Positions 16,490-23,662 of a DNA stretch of 64,000 bases are shown one piece after another; the stretch's first letter is position 1, and every line of letters begins with the position of its first letter. The translations under genes were made by a program, and so were the position numbers. The DNA is from Bauldia sp. GTDB lineage: Bacteria; Pseudomonadota; Alphaproteobacteria; Rhizobiales; Kaistiaceae. Where the stretch lies: assembly GCA_037200845.1 (NCBI GenBank), contig JBBCGQ010000001.1, positions 930,001-994,000 of the forward strand, given 5' to 3'. Below the pieces are notes generated by a model. That model saw only the letters and a program-made list of their open reading frames with translations. It searched no databases and was not told the origin of the DNA.

Positions 16490-16515
16490 GGAACAAAGCG
16501 GCGGCGGGCGACGTT
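16490..16515 (+). promoter_or_regulatory. EcfG-type (general stress sigma) promoter candidate
   Basis: GGAAC (16490-16494) and CGTT (16512-16515) with 17 bp between them match the alphaproteobacterial EcfG consensus GGAAC-N16/17-CGTT. It lies about 105 bp upstream of the HWE kinase start, in the 173-bp gap after the EamA transporter. No other gene is in the gap. Confidence 0.55.
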
Positions 16516-16619
16516 TATGCCTGTCGGGGGAGGGTTAGTGATTGCCCTTGGCGAGGTTAAGGCTTTGGCGACAAAGAGGAACTAGCTCTGCTCGCACGAT
16601 GCGCTCCTCGGGGTGAAGC

Positions 16620-18518
16620 GTGGATCCAAGGGAACCGGCTGTAAAAATGTCTTCCGTGCGATCGGGTTCCGCTCCGACCACCCTCGTTGCCCAGGTCGAT
16701 GAGCTCGCCGCCCTCTACCGCCTGACCGACGCCCTCTACCGCGCCCGCAGCTCCAGCGACGTTTACGAGGCCGCGCTCGATGCGATCCTCACCACGCTCG
16801 GCACCGGCCGCGCCTCCATCCTCCTGTTCGACAAGGCCGGCGTCATGCGCTTCGTCGCCTGGCGGGGGCTGTCCGACGAATACGTGAAGGCCGTCGAAGG
16901 CCACTCGCCGTGGACGACAGCCGAGCGCGATCCGCTGCCGATCTTCGTCGAGGATGCCGACCTCGCCGACGAGCCGGCGCCGATCAAGGCCGCGATAAAG
17001 CGCGAAGGCATCCGCGGCCTCGCCTTCATTCCGCTGGTCGCGCAGGGCGTCGTCATCGGCAAGTTCATGACCTACTACCGCACGCCGCACATCTTCGCGC
17101 CGCACGAGACCGACCTCGCCATCGCCATCGCGCGGCAGGTCGGCTTCAGCATCGAGCGCATCCGCGCCGAGAATGCGCGCCAGCTCGCCGAAGAAGAATT
17201 GCGCACCTCCGAGGAACGCTTCCGCCTGATGTCGGAGCACGCGCCGGTGATGATCTGGATCAGCGATCCGGTCGGCCGCTGCGTCCGCCTCAACACGATG
17301 CTGCGCACCTTCTGGGGTGTCGGCGAGGACCAGATCGCGACCTTCGACTGGCGCGATACGATGCATCCCGAGGACGAGGCCCGCATCACCGGACGCATGG
17401 TGGAGGCGACCATGCATCAGACCGAGGTGACGGTGAAGGGCCGCTTCCGCAACGCCGACGGCGCCTACCGCATACTGGAGACCAACGCCAAGCCGCACTT
17501 CTCGGCCAAGGGCGAATTCCTCGGCATGATCGGCGTCAACGTCGATGTCACCGAACGCGAGGAAGGCGAAAGCCGGCTGCGCGCCAGCGAGGAGCGCTTC
17601 CGCCTCGCCGTCGAGGCCGCGCCATCGAGCATGATGATGACCGACGCCGAAGGCCGCATCGTGCTCGCCAACGCGCAGGCCGAGCGCCTGTTCGGCTTCA
17701 CCCGCGAGGAACTCGCCGCGCGCGATATCGCCACGCTGATCCCCGACGGCCACGCCCGCGCCGAGCCGAAGCCGCTGGGCGAGGGCGCCGAGACCCGCGC
17801 CATCCGCAAGGACGGCAGCGAGGTGCCGGTCGAGGTCGGCCTTAGCCCGATCGAGATGAGCGGCGGGCCGATGACGCTCGCCTCCGTCGTCGACATCAGC
17901 TACCGCAAGCAGGCCGAGTCGCAGCGCGACCTGCTGCTCGCCGAGCTCAACCATCGCGTCAAGAACACGCTGGCCGTGGTGCAGAGCATCGCGCACCAGA
18001 CCTTCCGCGGCAACGATACCTCGCCCGACGCGCGCGCCGCCTTCGAAGGGCGGCTGGTGGCGCTGGCGACGGCGCACAATCTGCTCACCGAGGCGAACTG
18101 GAAGGGCGCCTCGCTCGAGCGCGTCGCCGGCGACGTGCTGCAGGTGCGCGACGTCAACCGCGAGCGCGTCACGCTGATGGGACCGGACGTGTCGCTGCAG
18201 CCGAAGGAGGCCCTCGCCATCGCCATGGCGCTGCACGAGCTGTCCACCAACGCCACCAAATACGGTGCCCTCTCCAACGACGGCGGCCATGTCTCGCTCG
18301 AGTGGGCGTGGATGGACGAGCCGAACGGCCTCCGCGTCGTCTGGCGCGAGCGCGGCGGCCCGCCGGTCACGGCGCCGACGCGCCGCGGCTTCGGCTCTCG
18401 TCTGGTCGAGCGCACCGTCGAGCAGGACCTCGACGGGGAGATCGCGATGGACTTCCGCGAGGACGGCCTGATCTGCTCGATGGAAGCCCACCTGCCGCGC
18501 CTTTCCGGTGAGCTTTGA
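16620..18518 (+). CDS. GAF-PAS-PAS HWE-family sensor histidine kinase
   Basis: 632 residues, soluble, no membrane helix. GAF domain about 35-180, PAS about 190-315 (FRLMSEHAPVMIWISDPVGR), PAS about 320-430 (FRLAVEAAPSSMMMTDAEGR). Next comes the HWE/HisKA_2 phospho-acceptor AELNHRVKNTLAVVQSIAHQ (His near 445) and an HWE-type ATPase with ALHELSTNATKYGALS and RGFGSRLVE. Proteins of this class feed the PhyR/NepR/EcfG general stress pathway or phosphorylate single-domain regulators. Start GTG 16620 precedes an alternative ATG 16647; the choice affects only nine residues. The stop overlaps the TTG of a response regulator, and an EcfG-type promoter motif lies upstream. Confidence 0.9.
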   Translation: MDPREPAVKMSSVRSGSAPTTLVAQVDELAALYRLTDALYRARSSSDVYEAALDAILTTLGTGRASILLFDKAGVMRFVAWRGLSDEYVKAVEGHSPWTTAERDPLPIFVEDADLADEPAPIKAAIKREGIRGLAFIPLVAQGVVIGKFMTYYRTPHIFAPHETDLAIAIARQVGFSIERIRAENARQLAEEELRTSEERFRLMSEHAPVMIWISDPVGRCVRLNTMLRTFWGVGEDQIATFDWRDTMHPEDEARITGRMVEATMHQTEVTVKGRFRNADGAYRILETNAKPHFSAKGEFLGMIGVNVDVTEREEGESRLRASEERFRLAVEAAPSSMMMTDAEGRIVLANAQAERLFGFTREELAARDIATLIPDGHARAEPKPLGEGAETRAIRKDGSEVPVEVGLSPIEMSGGPMTLASVVDISYRKQAESQRDLLLAELNHRVKNTLAVVQSIAHQTFRGNDTSPDARAAFEGRLVALATAHNLLTEANWKGASLERVAGDVLQVRDVNRERVTLMGPDVSLQPKEALAIAMALHELSTNATKYGALSNDGGHVSLEWAWMDEPNGLRVVWRERGGPPVTAPTRRGFGSRLVERTVEQDLDGEIAMDFREDGLICSMEAHLPRLSGEL

Positions 18519-18886
18519 GCCTGATCGAAGGCAAGCGCATTCTGGTGGTGGAAGACGAGGGCCTCGTCTCGGCGATGGTCGAGGACATGCTGGCCGAACT
18601 CGGCGCGCTCGTCGTCGGCACCGCCTCGACGATCGCGCGCGGCATGCTGCTCGCCCGCACCATCCGCGAGCTCGATGCCGCGATCCTCGACGTCAACGTG
18701 CGCGAGGAGCGCATCGACCCGGTCGCCGAGGCGCTGATCGGGCGCGGCGTGCCGATCGTGTTCGCCACCGGCTACGGCGCTGCGCCGGCGGTGGCCAGGG
18801 GGACGGCCGTGGTCCTCGACAAGCCCTACACCCGCGACAAGCTCGCTCGCGCGCTCAGCACCGTATTGTCCCATACTGCACCGTAG
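18515..18886 (+). CDS. single-domain response regulator
   Basis: 123 residues forming only a receiver domain: acidic pair in VVEDEG, phospho-acceptor aspartate in AAILDVNV, and KPYT carrying the conserved lysine. There is no output domain, so it would act by protein contact or as a phosphate sink or shuttle, as single-domain regulators do in alphaproteobacterial stress signalling. The TTG start at 18515 overlaps the kinase stop (TTGA), so the pair is coupled and the HWE kinase is the obvious partner. Confidence 0.88.
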   Translation: MSLIEGKRILVVEDEGLVSAMVEDMLAELGALVVGTASTIARGMLLARTIRELDAAILDVNVREERIDPVAEALIGRGVPIVFATGYGAAPAVARGTAVVLDKPYTRDKLARALSTVLSHTAP

Positions 18887-18896
18887 GCGAAGCCTC

Positions 18897-18921
18897 GGAA
18901 CGAGTCGGGCGGGCCGGTGTT
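18897..18921 (+). promoter_or_regulatory. EcfG-like promoter candidate upstream of the YciF-like gene
   Basis: GGAAC (18897-18901), 16 bp, then TGTT (18918-18921), one base off the CGTT -10 consensus of EcfG promoters. It ends 35 bp upstream of the YciF-type ATG. YciF-type ferritins are commonly general-stress genes, which fits. Confidence 0.45.
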
Positions 18922-18956
18922 GCAGAGGGAGACTTCCCCTGCCGCCGGAGCACCCC

Positions 18957-19457
18957 ATGGCCAAGATGCCGAAAACCCTCGACGTTCTTTTCCACGACAC
19001 GTTGAAGGACATCTACTTCGCCGAGAAGAAGATCCTGTCGACGCTGCCCAAGATGGAAAAGGCGGCGCAGAGCGCCGACCTGAAGGCGGCGTTCGCCAAG
19101 CATCGCGGCGAGACGGCGGGCCACGTCGAGCGCCTCGAGGAAGTCTTCGGCATGATCGACAAGAAGCCCCAGGCCAAGACCTGCGACGCGATCATGGGCA
19201 TCACCGAAGAGGGCGCCGAGATCATGAAGGAATACAAGGGCTCGCCGGCGCTCGATGCAGGGCTGCTCGCGGCGGCGCAGGCGGTTGAGCACTACGAAAT
19301 CTCGCGCTACGGCACGCTGCGCACCTGGGCGCAGGAGCTAGGTCTCGACGATGCGGTCGAGCTGCTGCAGGCGACCCTCGACGAGGAGGAAGCGACCGAC
19401 GAGGCGCTGACCGAGATCGCCGAGACCGTGGTCAACCAGGAAGCCGAAGCGGCGTAG
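18957..19457 (+). CDS. YciF/DUF892 ferritin-like stress protein
   Basis: 166 residues, mostly helical. It opens with LDVLFHDTLKDIYFAEKKIL and contains the conserved HRGETAGHVERLEEVF and AVEHYEISRYGTLRTWA segments of DUF892. The Glu/His residues in these helices make the four-helix ferritin-like di-metal site. The family is stress induced in many bacteria; the exact chemistry is unsettled. It lies 70 bp after the response regulator with its own EcfG-like promoter candidate. Confidence 0.9.
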   Translation: MAKMPKTLDVLFHDTLKDIYFAEKKILSTLPKMEKAAQSADLKAAFAKHRGETAGHVERLEEVFGMIDKKPQAKTCDAIMGITEEGAEIMKEYKGSPALDAGLLAAAQAVEHYEISRYGTLRTWAQELGLDDAVELLQATLDEEEATDEALTEIAETVVNQEAEAA

Positions 19458-19515
19458 CCCGCCTTCCGGGCGCGGCCAGTTCCGCCGCGCCCGCCGTTGT
19501 GGCAATCTCCGGCCC

Positions 19516-19875
19516 ATGACGGGCAACACCCTCCGCCGCTTCGTGGCAGTGCTGGCGGCCTATCTCGTGCTCCTGCACGCGCTCGGCATGGGCGCCATGG
19601 CGGCGCCTGCGGGTGCGCAAGCCGGCCCGCTGCTCGTCGTTTGCACGATCGACGCGCACGCGTCGTCTCCGGCTTCGCCGGACCACGCGCCGGCCGAGCA
19701 TACGCCGTGCGCGCTTTGCGGCCTCGGTGCCTGCGCCGCGGCGCCGCCGTCCGATGCATCCCTGCCGGCGCCGGTGGCGATCGCAATCGCGCCGCCGGCC
19801 GCGGCGACCGTCTCGGTCCTGCCGACCCGCGTCGTCGAATCGGCGGCGCCGCGCGGCCCGCCTCCGGCGGCCTGA
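19516..19875 (+). CDS. DUF2946-like small secreted or membrane-anchored protein
   Basis: 119 residues. The N-terminus (VAVLAAYLVLLHALGMGAM) is a signal peptide or anchor. The middle has HTPCALCGLGACAA, a cysteine cluster like that seen in DUF2946 proteins, which are usually found near copper-handling genes. The tail is Ala/Pro rich. It is followed 64 bp later by a YcnI-type gene and a CopC-CopD fusion, so a periplasmic copper role is the best guess; direct evidence is limited to the Cys/His content. Confidence 0.65.
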   Translation: MTGNTLRRFVAVLAAYLVLLHALGMGAMAAPAGAQAGPLLVVCTIDAHASSPASPDHAPAEHTPCALCGLGACAAAPPSDASLPAPVAIAIAPPAAATVSVLPTRVVESAAPRGPPPAA

Positions 19876-19939
19876 ACCGAACCTCCACCATTGCTTCAAC
19901 CCCGGCGGCCGCATCGCGTGCCGCGCCCGGAGTCACACC

Positions 19940-20473
19940 ATGCCCAGATTCCATTTCGCCGCGGCGTTCGGCGCCGTCCTCGCATTCCCGCTCGCCGCTT
20001 CCGCCCATATCACGCTGGAAAAACAGCAGGCCGCCGTCGGTGGCAGCTACAAGGCCGTGTTCCGCGTGCCCCATGGCTGCGGCGGATCGCCGACCGTCGC
20101 CATCCGCATCAAGATTCCGGACGGCGTCATCTCGGTGAAGCCGCAGCCGAAGCCCGGCTGGAAGGTGGCCACCGTCAAGGCCGCCTACGCCAAGCCCTAC
20201 AAGCTTTACGGCGACACGCTGACCGAAGGCGTCACCGAGGTCGATTTCACCGGCGGCAACCTTCCCGACGAATTCTACGACGAGTTCGTCGTCAGCACCT
20301 ATGTCACCGCCGACCTGAAGCCCGGCGACGCGCTCTACTTCCCGGTCGTACAGGAATGCGCCTCGGGCACCGAACGCTGGATCGAGATACCGGCGCTCGG
20401 CAAGAAGGCGCAGGAGAGCGAGCGCCCGGCGCCCAGCGTGACGCTGACGCCCGCCGCGGGCGACGGCGACTAG
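19940..20473 (+). CDS. YcnI-like (DUF1775) periplasmic copper-associated protein
   Basis: 177 residues with signal peptide (FHFAAAFGAVLAFPLAASA) cleaved before HITLEKQQA. In YcnI proteins the mature N-terminal histidine and a conserved tryptophan bind Cu(II); here the mature protein would begin with His and retains the PKPGW motif. The domain continues with FRVPHGCGGSPT and VVQECASGTERW. The next gene, nine bases on, encodes CopC-CopD, the usual partner. Confidence 0.88.
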   Translation: MPRFHFAAAFGAVLAFPLAASAHITLEKQQAAVGGSYKAVFRVPHGCGGSPTVAIRIKIPDGVISVKPQPKPGWKVATVKAAYAKPYKLYGDTLTEGVTEVDFTGGNLPDEFYDEFVVSTYVTADLKPGDALYFPVVQECASGTERWIEIPALGKKAQESERPAPSVTLTPAAGDGD

Positions 20474-20482
20474 GCGCCGCCG

Positions 20483-22009
20483 ATGCTCCGTGCGCTTGCC
20501 CTCGCATCGTTGCTGGCGCTCGCGGGCGCCGGCAACGCCTTTGCGCACGCCACGCTGCTGACGGCCAATCCCGCCGACGGCAGCGTGGTGGCGGAGGCGC
20601 CATCGGCATTCGTGCTCACCTTCGACGAGCCGGTCTCGCCGATCGCGCTCCGTCTGATCGAACCCGACGGCAGCGGCACCGATCTTGCCGGCGTCGTCGC
20701 GCGCAACGCGACGGTATCGGCGGCGGCGCCGGCGTTGGCGAAGGGCACGCATGCGCTGAGCTGGCGCGTCATCTCCGCCGACGGCCACCCCGTCGGCGGC
20801 TCGGTCGTCTTCTCCGTCGGCGGCATCTCGACCATGACCATGGCGTCGCCGCCCGCATCGCCGGCCGGCCGCGCCGTCGCCATCTGGGCAGCGCGGCTGC
20901 TGCTCTACCTCGGCCTGTTCGCCGGCGTCGGCGGCGCGTTCTTCGCGGCGTGGATCGCGGATGGCCCGCTGCCGGCCGGCCCGGCGCGCTTCGTTCGCCT
21001 GAGCATCGGCGTTGGCATCGTCGCCGCCGCCGCTTCGTTCGCACTTCAGGGCCTCGACGTCGTCGACGCGCCGTTCGCCGCGCTCGCGACGCGCGGGCCG
21101 TGGGCGGCGGCGCTGGCGACCAGCTACGCCTACACGATCGCGATCGCGGTCGTCGCGCTGTTGCTGGCGGCAGCCCCGCAACGATGGTCCACCGCGGTCG
21201 CGCTCGCGCTCGTCGGCGCCGCGCTCGCCGCCAGCGGGCATTCCGCCGACGCGCCTCCCTTCGCCCGTGTCGCCGTCTTCGTCCACGGCATCAGCATCGC
21301 GTTCTGGCTGGGCGCGCTGATCCCGCTTGCCGCGACCGTCCGCACCGGCGCGCTCGCCCGCTTCTCGCGCATCGCGCCCCTGCCGATTCTGACGCTCGTA
21401 GCGTCGGGCATAGCGCTGGCCGTCGCGCAGTTGGGCGCCATCTCCGCGCTGTGGGAGACCACCTACGGCCGCATCCTCGCAGCCAAGATCGCGCTCGTGG
21501 TCCTGCTCCTCGCCATCGCGGCATGGAACCGCTACCGCCTGACGCCGCGCGCCGATATCCGCGGCCTGCGCCGCGCCATCGTCGCCGAGGTCATCCTCGC
21601 GATCCTGATCCTCGGGCTCGTCGCGACCTGGCGCTTCACCCCGCCGCCGCGCACGCTGGCGGAGGTCGAGGTCCAGGCGACGCCGCTCCATTTCCATATC
21701 CACGGCGAGAAGGCGATGGCCGATGTCAGCCTGACGCCCGGCGGCCCCGGTCCCGTCGCGGTATCGCTGGCGATCCAGTCGGGCGACTTCGGTCTGCTCG
21801 ACGCGAAGTCCGTGACCCTGACGCTGACCAACCCGGCGGCCGGCATCGAGGCCATCCGCCGGGAGGCCAAGCACCTCGACGGCGCCCTGTGGCGGATCGA
21901 CGATCTGATACTGCCGGCACCTGGAAAGTGGACGGCGAAGATCGACATCCTGGTCACCGACTTCGATCAGGTGACGCTGGAGCAGAGCTTCGACGTTCCG
22001 CCCGCGTGA
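20483..22009 (+). CDS. CopC-CopD fusion, copper resistance/uptake membrane protein
   Basis: 508 residues. A signal sequence precedes the CopC beta-sandwich, whose mature start HATLLTANPADGS keeps the N-terminal histidine ligand and whose end has HALSWRVISADGHPVGGS. Residues about 130-390 contain roughly eight membrane helices of the CopD domain. The last 110 residues form an extra soluble domain with a HFHIHGEKAMADV histidine cluster, which resembles YtkA/FixH-type periplasmic modules. With the upstream YcnI-like and DUF2946-like genes it forms a periplasmic copper-handling set, nine bases apart from the YcnI stop. Confidence 0.88.
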   Translation: MLRALALASLLALAGAGNAFAHATLLTANPADGSVVAEAPSAFVLTFDEPVSPIALRLIEPDGSGTDLAGVVARNATVSAAAPALAKGTHALSWRVISADGHPVGGSVVFSVGGISTMTMASPPASPAGRAVAIWAARLLLYLGLFAGVGGAFFAAWIADGPLPAGPARFVRLSIGVGIVAAAASFALQGLDVVDAPFAALATRGPWAAALATSYAYTIAIAVVALLLAAAPQRWSTAVALALVGAALAASGHSADAPPFARVAVFVHGISIAFWLGALIPLAATVRTGALARFSRIAPLPILTLVASGIALAVAQLGAISALWETTYGRILAAKIALVVLLLAIAAWNRYRLTPRADIRGLRRAIVAEVILAILILGLVATWRFTPPPRTLAEVEVQATPLHFHIHGEKAMADVSLTPGGPGPVAVSLAIQSGDFGLLDAKSVTLTLTNPAAGIEAIRREAKHLDGALWRIDDLILPAPGKWTAKIDILVTDFDQVTLEQSFDVPPA

Positions 22010-22081
22010 CAGGCGCCACTTGGCCAAATCCCGGCCAATGGTATCTATTCGCCGGATAAGTGTCGGGCGGCGAGGGTGACG

Positions 22082-22993
22082 ATGACGGACGCGACGGCGG
22101 CCACGCGGGAGAAGCACGCCATAGAGCGCGCCGCCCGCCTGCCGATCTGGAAGGGCAAGGTCACGCCGGTGCGGCTGCCCGGCGGCATCACCAACATGAA
22201 TTTCACGGTCGAGGACGCCGGCGAGCGCTACGTCGTGCGCGTCGGCGACGACATTCCCGTCCACCAGATCCTGCGTTTCAACGAACACGCCGCCTCCAAG
22301 GCCGCGTTCGACTCCGGCGTCTCGCCCGAGGTCGTGCACATCGAGGCCGGCATCCTCGTCATCCGCTACATCGCCGGCACGACGCTCACCGCCGCCGACG
22401 TCCGCGACCCGGCGCGGCTGACGCGCATCGTGCCGATGCTTAAGCGCGTCCACCGCGACATGCCGCACCATCTGCGCGGCCCGCTGCTCGCCTTCTGGGT
22501 GTTCCACGTCATCCGCGACTACGCCCACACGCTCACGGAGCGGAAGAGCCGCCACGCGCCGCGTCTGCCGGAACTGGTCGATATCGCCGAGGGTCTCGAG
22601 CTCGAGGTCGGCCCAGTCGACTTCGTCTTCGGCCACAACGACCTGCTGCCATCGAACTTCATCGACGACGGCAAGCGCATCTGGGTGATCGACTGGGACT
22701 ACGCCGGCTGGAACTCGCCGCTGTTCGATCTGTCGAACCTCGCCTCCAACGCCGAATTCTCGCCCGAGCAGGAGGAGCGCCTGCTGGTCGCCTACTTTGG
22801 CCGCACGCCCGACCAGCGTCTGTGGACCAGCTACAACGCGATGAAATGCGCCTCGCTGCTGCGCGAAACGATGTGGAGCATGGTGTCGGAGATCACATCG
22901 CAGCTCGATTTCGACTACGCCGCCTACACCGAGGATTATCTCGGCCGCTTCGTCGCCGCCAACGCCGCGCGCAAGGCCCGCCAGCGCGCCTAG
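22082..22993 (+). CDS. choline/ethanolamine-kinase-like phosphotransferase
   Basis: 303 residues of the APH/choline kinase fold. LPGGITNMNFTVEDAGERYV is the N-lobe start, VFGHNDLLPSNFI is the catalytic (Brenner) loop with the catalytic Asp, and WVIDWDYAGWNSPLFDLSNL supplies the Mg-binding Asp. This pattern is close to choline kinase-type enzymes rather than aminoglycoside kinases. ATG 22082 is preferred over GTG 22076 because GAGGG sits at the right distance. The stop codon shares CTAG with the convergent next gene. Confidence 0.8.
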   Translation: MTDATAATREKHAIERAARLPIWKGKVTPVRLPGGITNMNFTVEDAGERYVVRVGDDIPVHQILRFNEHAASKAAFDSGVSPEVVHIEAGILVIRYIAGTTLTAADVRDPARLTRIVPMLKRVHRDMPHHLRGPLLAFWVFHVIRDYAHTLTERKSRHAPRLPELVDIAEGLELEVGPVDFVFGHNDLLPSNFIDDGKRIWVIDWDYAGWNSPLFDLSNLASNAEFSPEQEERLLVAYFGRTPDQRLWTSYNAMKCASLLRETMWSMVSEITSQLDFDYAAYTEDYLGRFVAANAARKARQRA

Positions 22994-23469
22994 GGCACCG
23001 TCGAAGCTTCGACGATCTTGTTGCGCTCGGCCGTCATTGACACCGAATAGACCACCGGCACGCCGAACACGGTGACGCCCACCTCGCACGACCGCTGCTT
23101 CCGCGCCGCGGCGCAATTTCTGACCGACATGATCGCGCGGTACTGCACGATGCAGGTGAAGTCCGAATAGGCGAAGCCGGCCCTGGCCCTGTTCGGCCGC
23201 GGCGTCTTCTCGATGGGATCGGCGCGGCCGCTCAGCGCATATTCGCGCGTGCGCCCGTCGCGCAGGGTGACGTGGATGGTGGCGCTCGCCCACACGTAAG
23301 TCGCCTTCAGCCCGAAGCGCAGGTCCTCGACATCGACCGAGGCGACGTCGGCCCGGCTGGGCTCGCAGGCGATGAGCTGATTGTTGTCGACCGGCGCGGC
23401 CGACGCTGACATCGCCGACGCCGAAAGCGCGGCGAACCCCGCCGCGGCCAGCCATCCCAACCCTCTCAT
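22990..23469 (-). CDS. secreted protein of unknown function
   Basis: 159 residues with a signal peptide (MRGLGWLAAAGFAALSASAM..., likely cut after ASA). The mature part has four cysteines (IACEPS, FTCIVQYR, RNCAAARKQRSCEV) suited to disulfides, and an alternating beta-rich pattern. No family recognised. Its stop codon lies in the same CTAG tetranucleotide as that of the convergent phosphotransferase, so the two coding regions overlap by four bases at their ends. Confidence 0.7.
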   Translation of the reverse strand: MRGLGWLAAAGFAALSASAMSASAAPVDNNQLIACEPSRADVASVDVEDLRFGLKATYVWASATIHVTLRDGRTREYALSGRADPIEKTPRPNRARAGFAYSDFTCIVQYRAIMSVRNCAAARKQRSCEVGVTVFGVPVVYSVSMTAERNKIVEASTVP

Positions 23470-23662
23470 GTGCTCCCCCCGCGTCCGTTTCGCCGCTTCG
23501 ACGCGTTCACCGAATCGCCGACCGCAATGACGCTAGCGCCCGAATATCTCAGTTTTATCATGCCCGTTAGCGTTGCACTGTTGCAGCACTGCCACTGCCG
23601 CTTGCCGTTCCGGACTGCGGTTTTCCGTGCCATAACCGCCCCGGAAGGGGAGGCGCAACCAC

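Noticed and set aside
19307-23455. A very long open minus-strand frame (about 1380 codons) across the YciF/CopCD/phosphotransferase genes
   Set aside because: Arg/Ala/Gly-rich translation with no domain signatures, antisense to several genes with clear motifs; a high-GC shadow frame.
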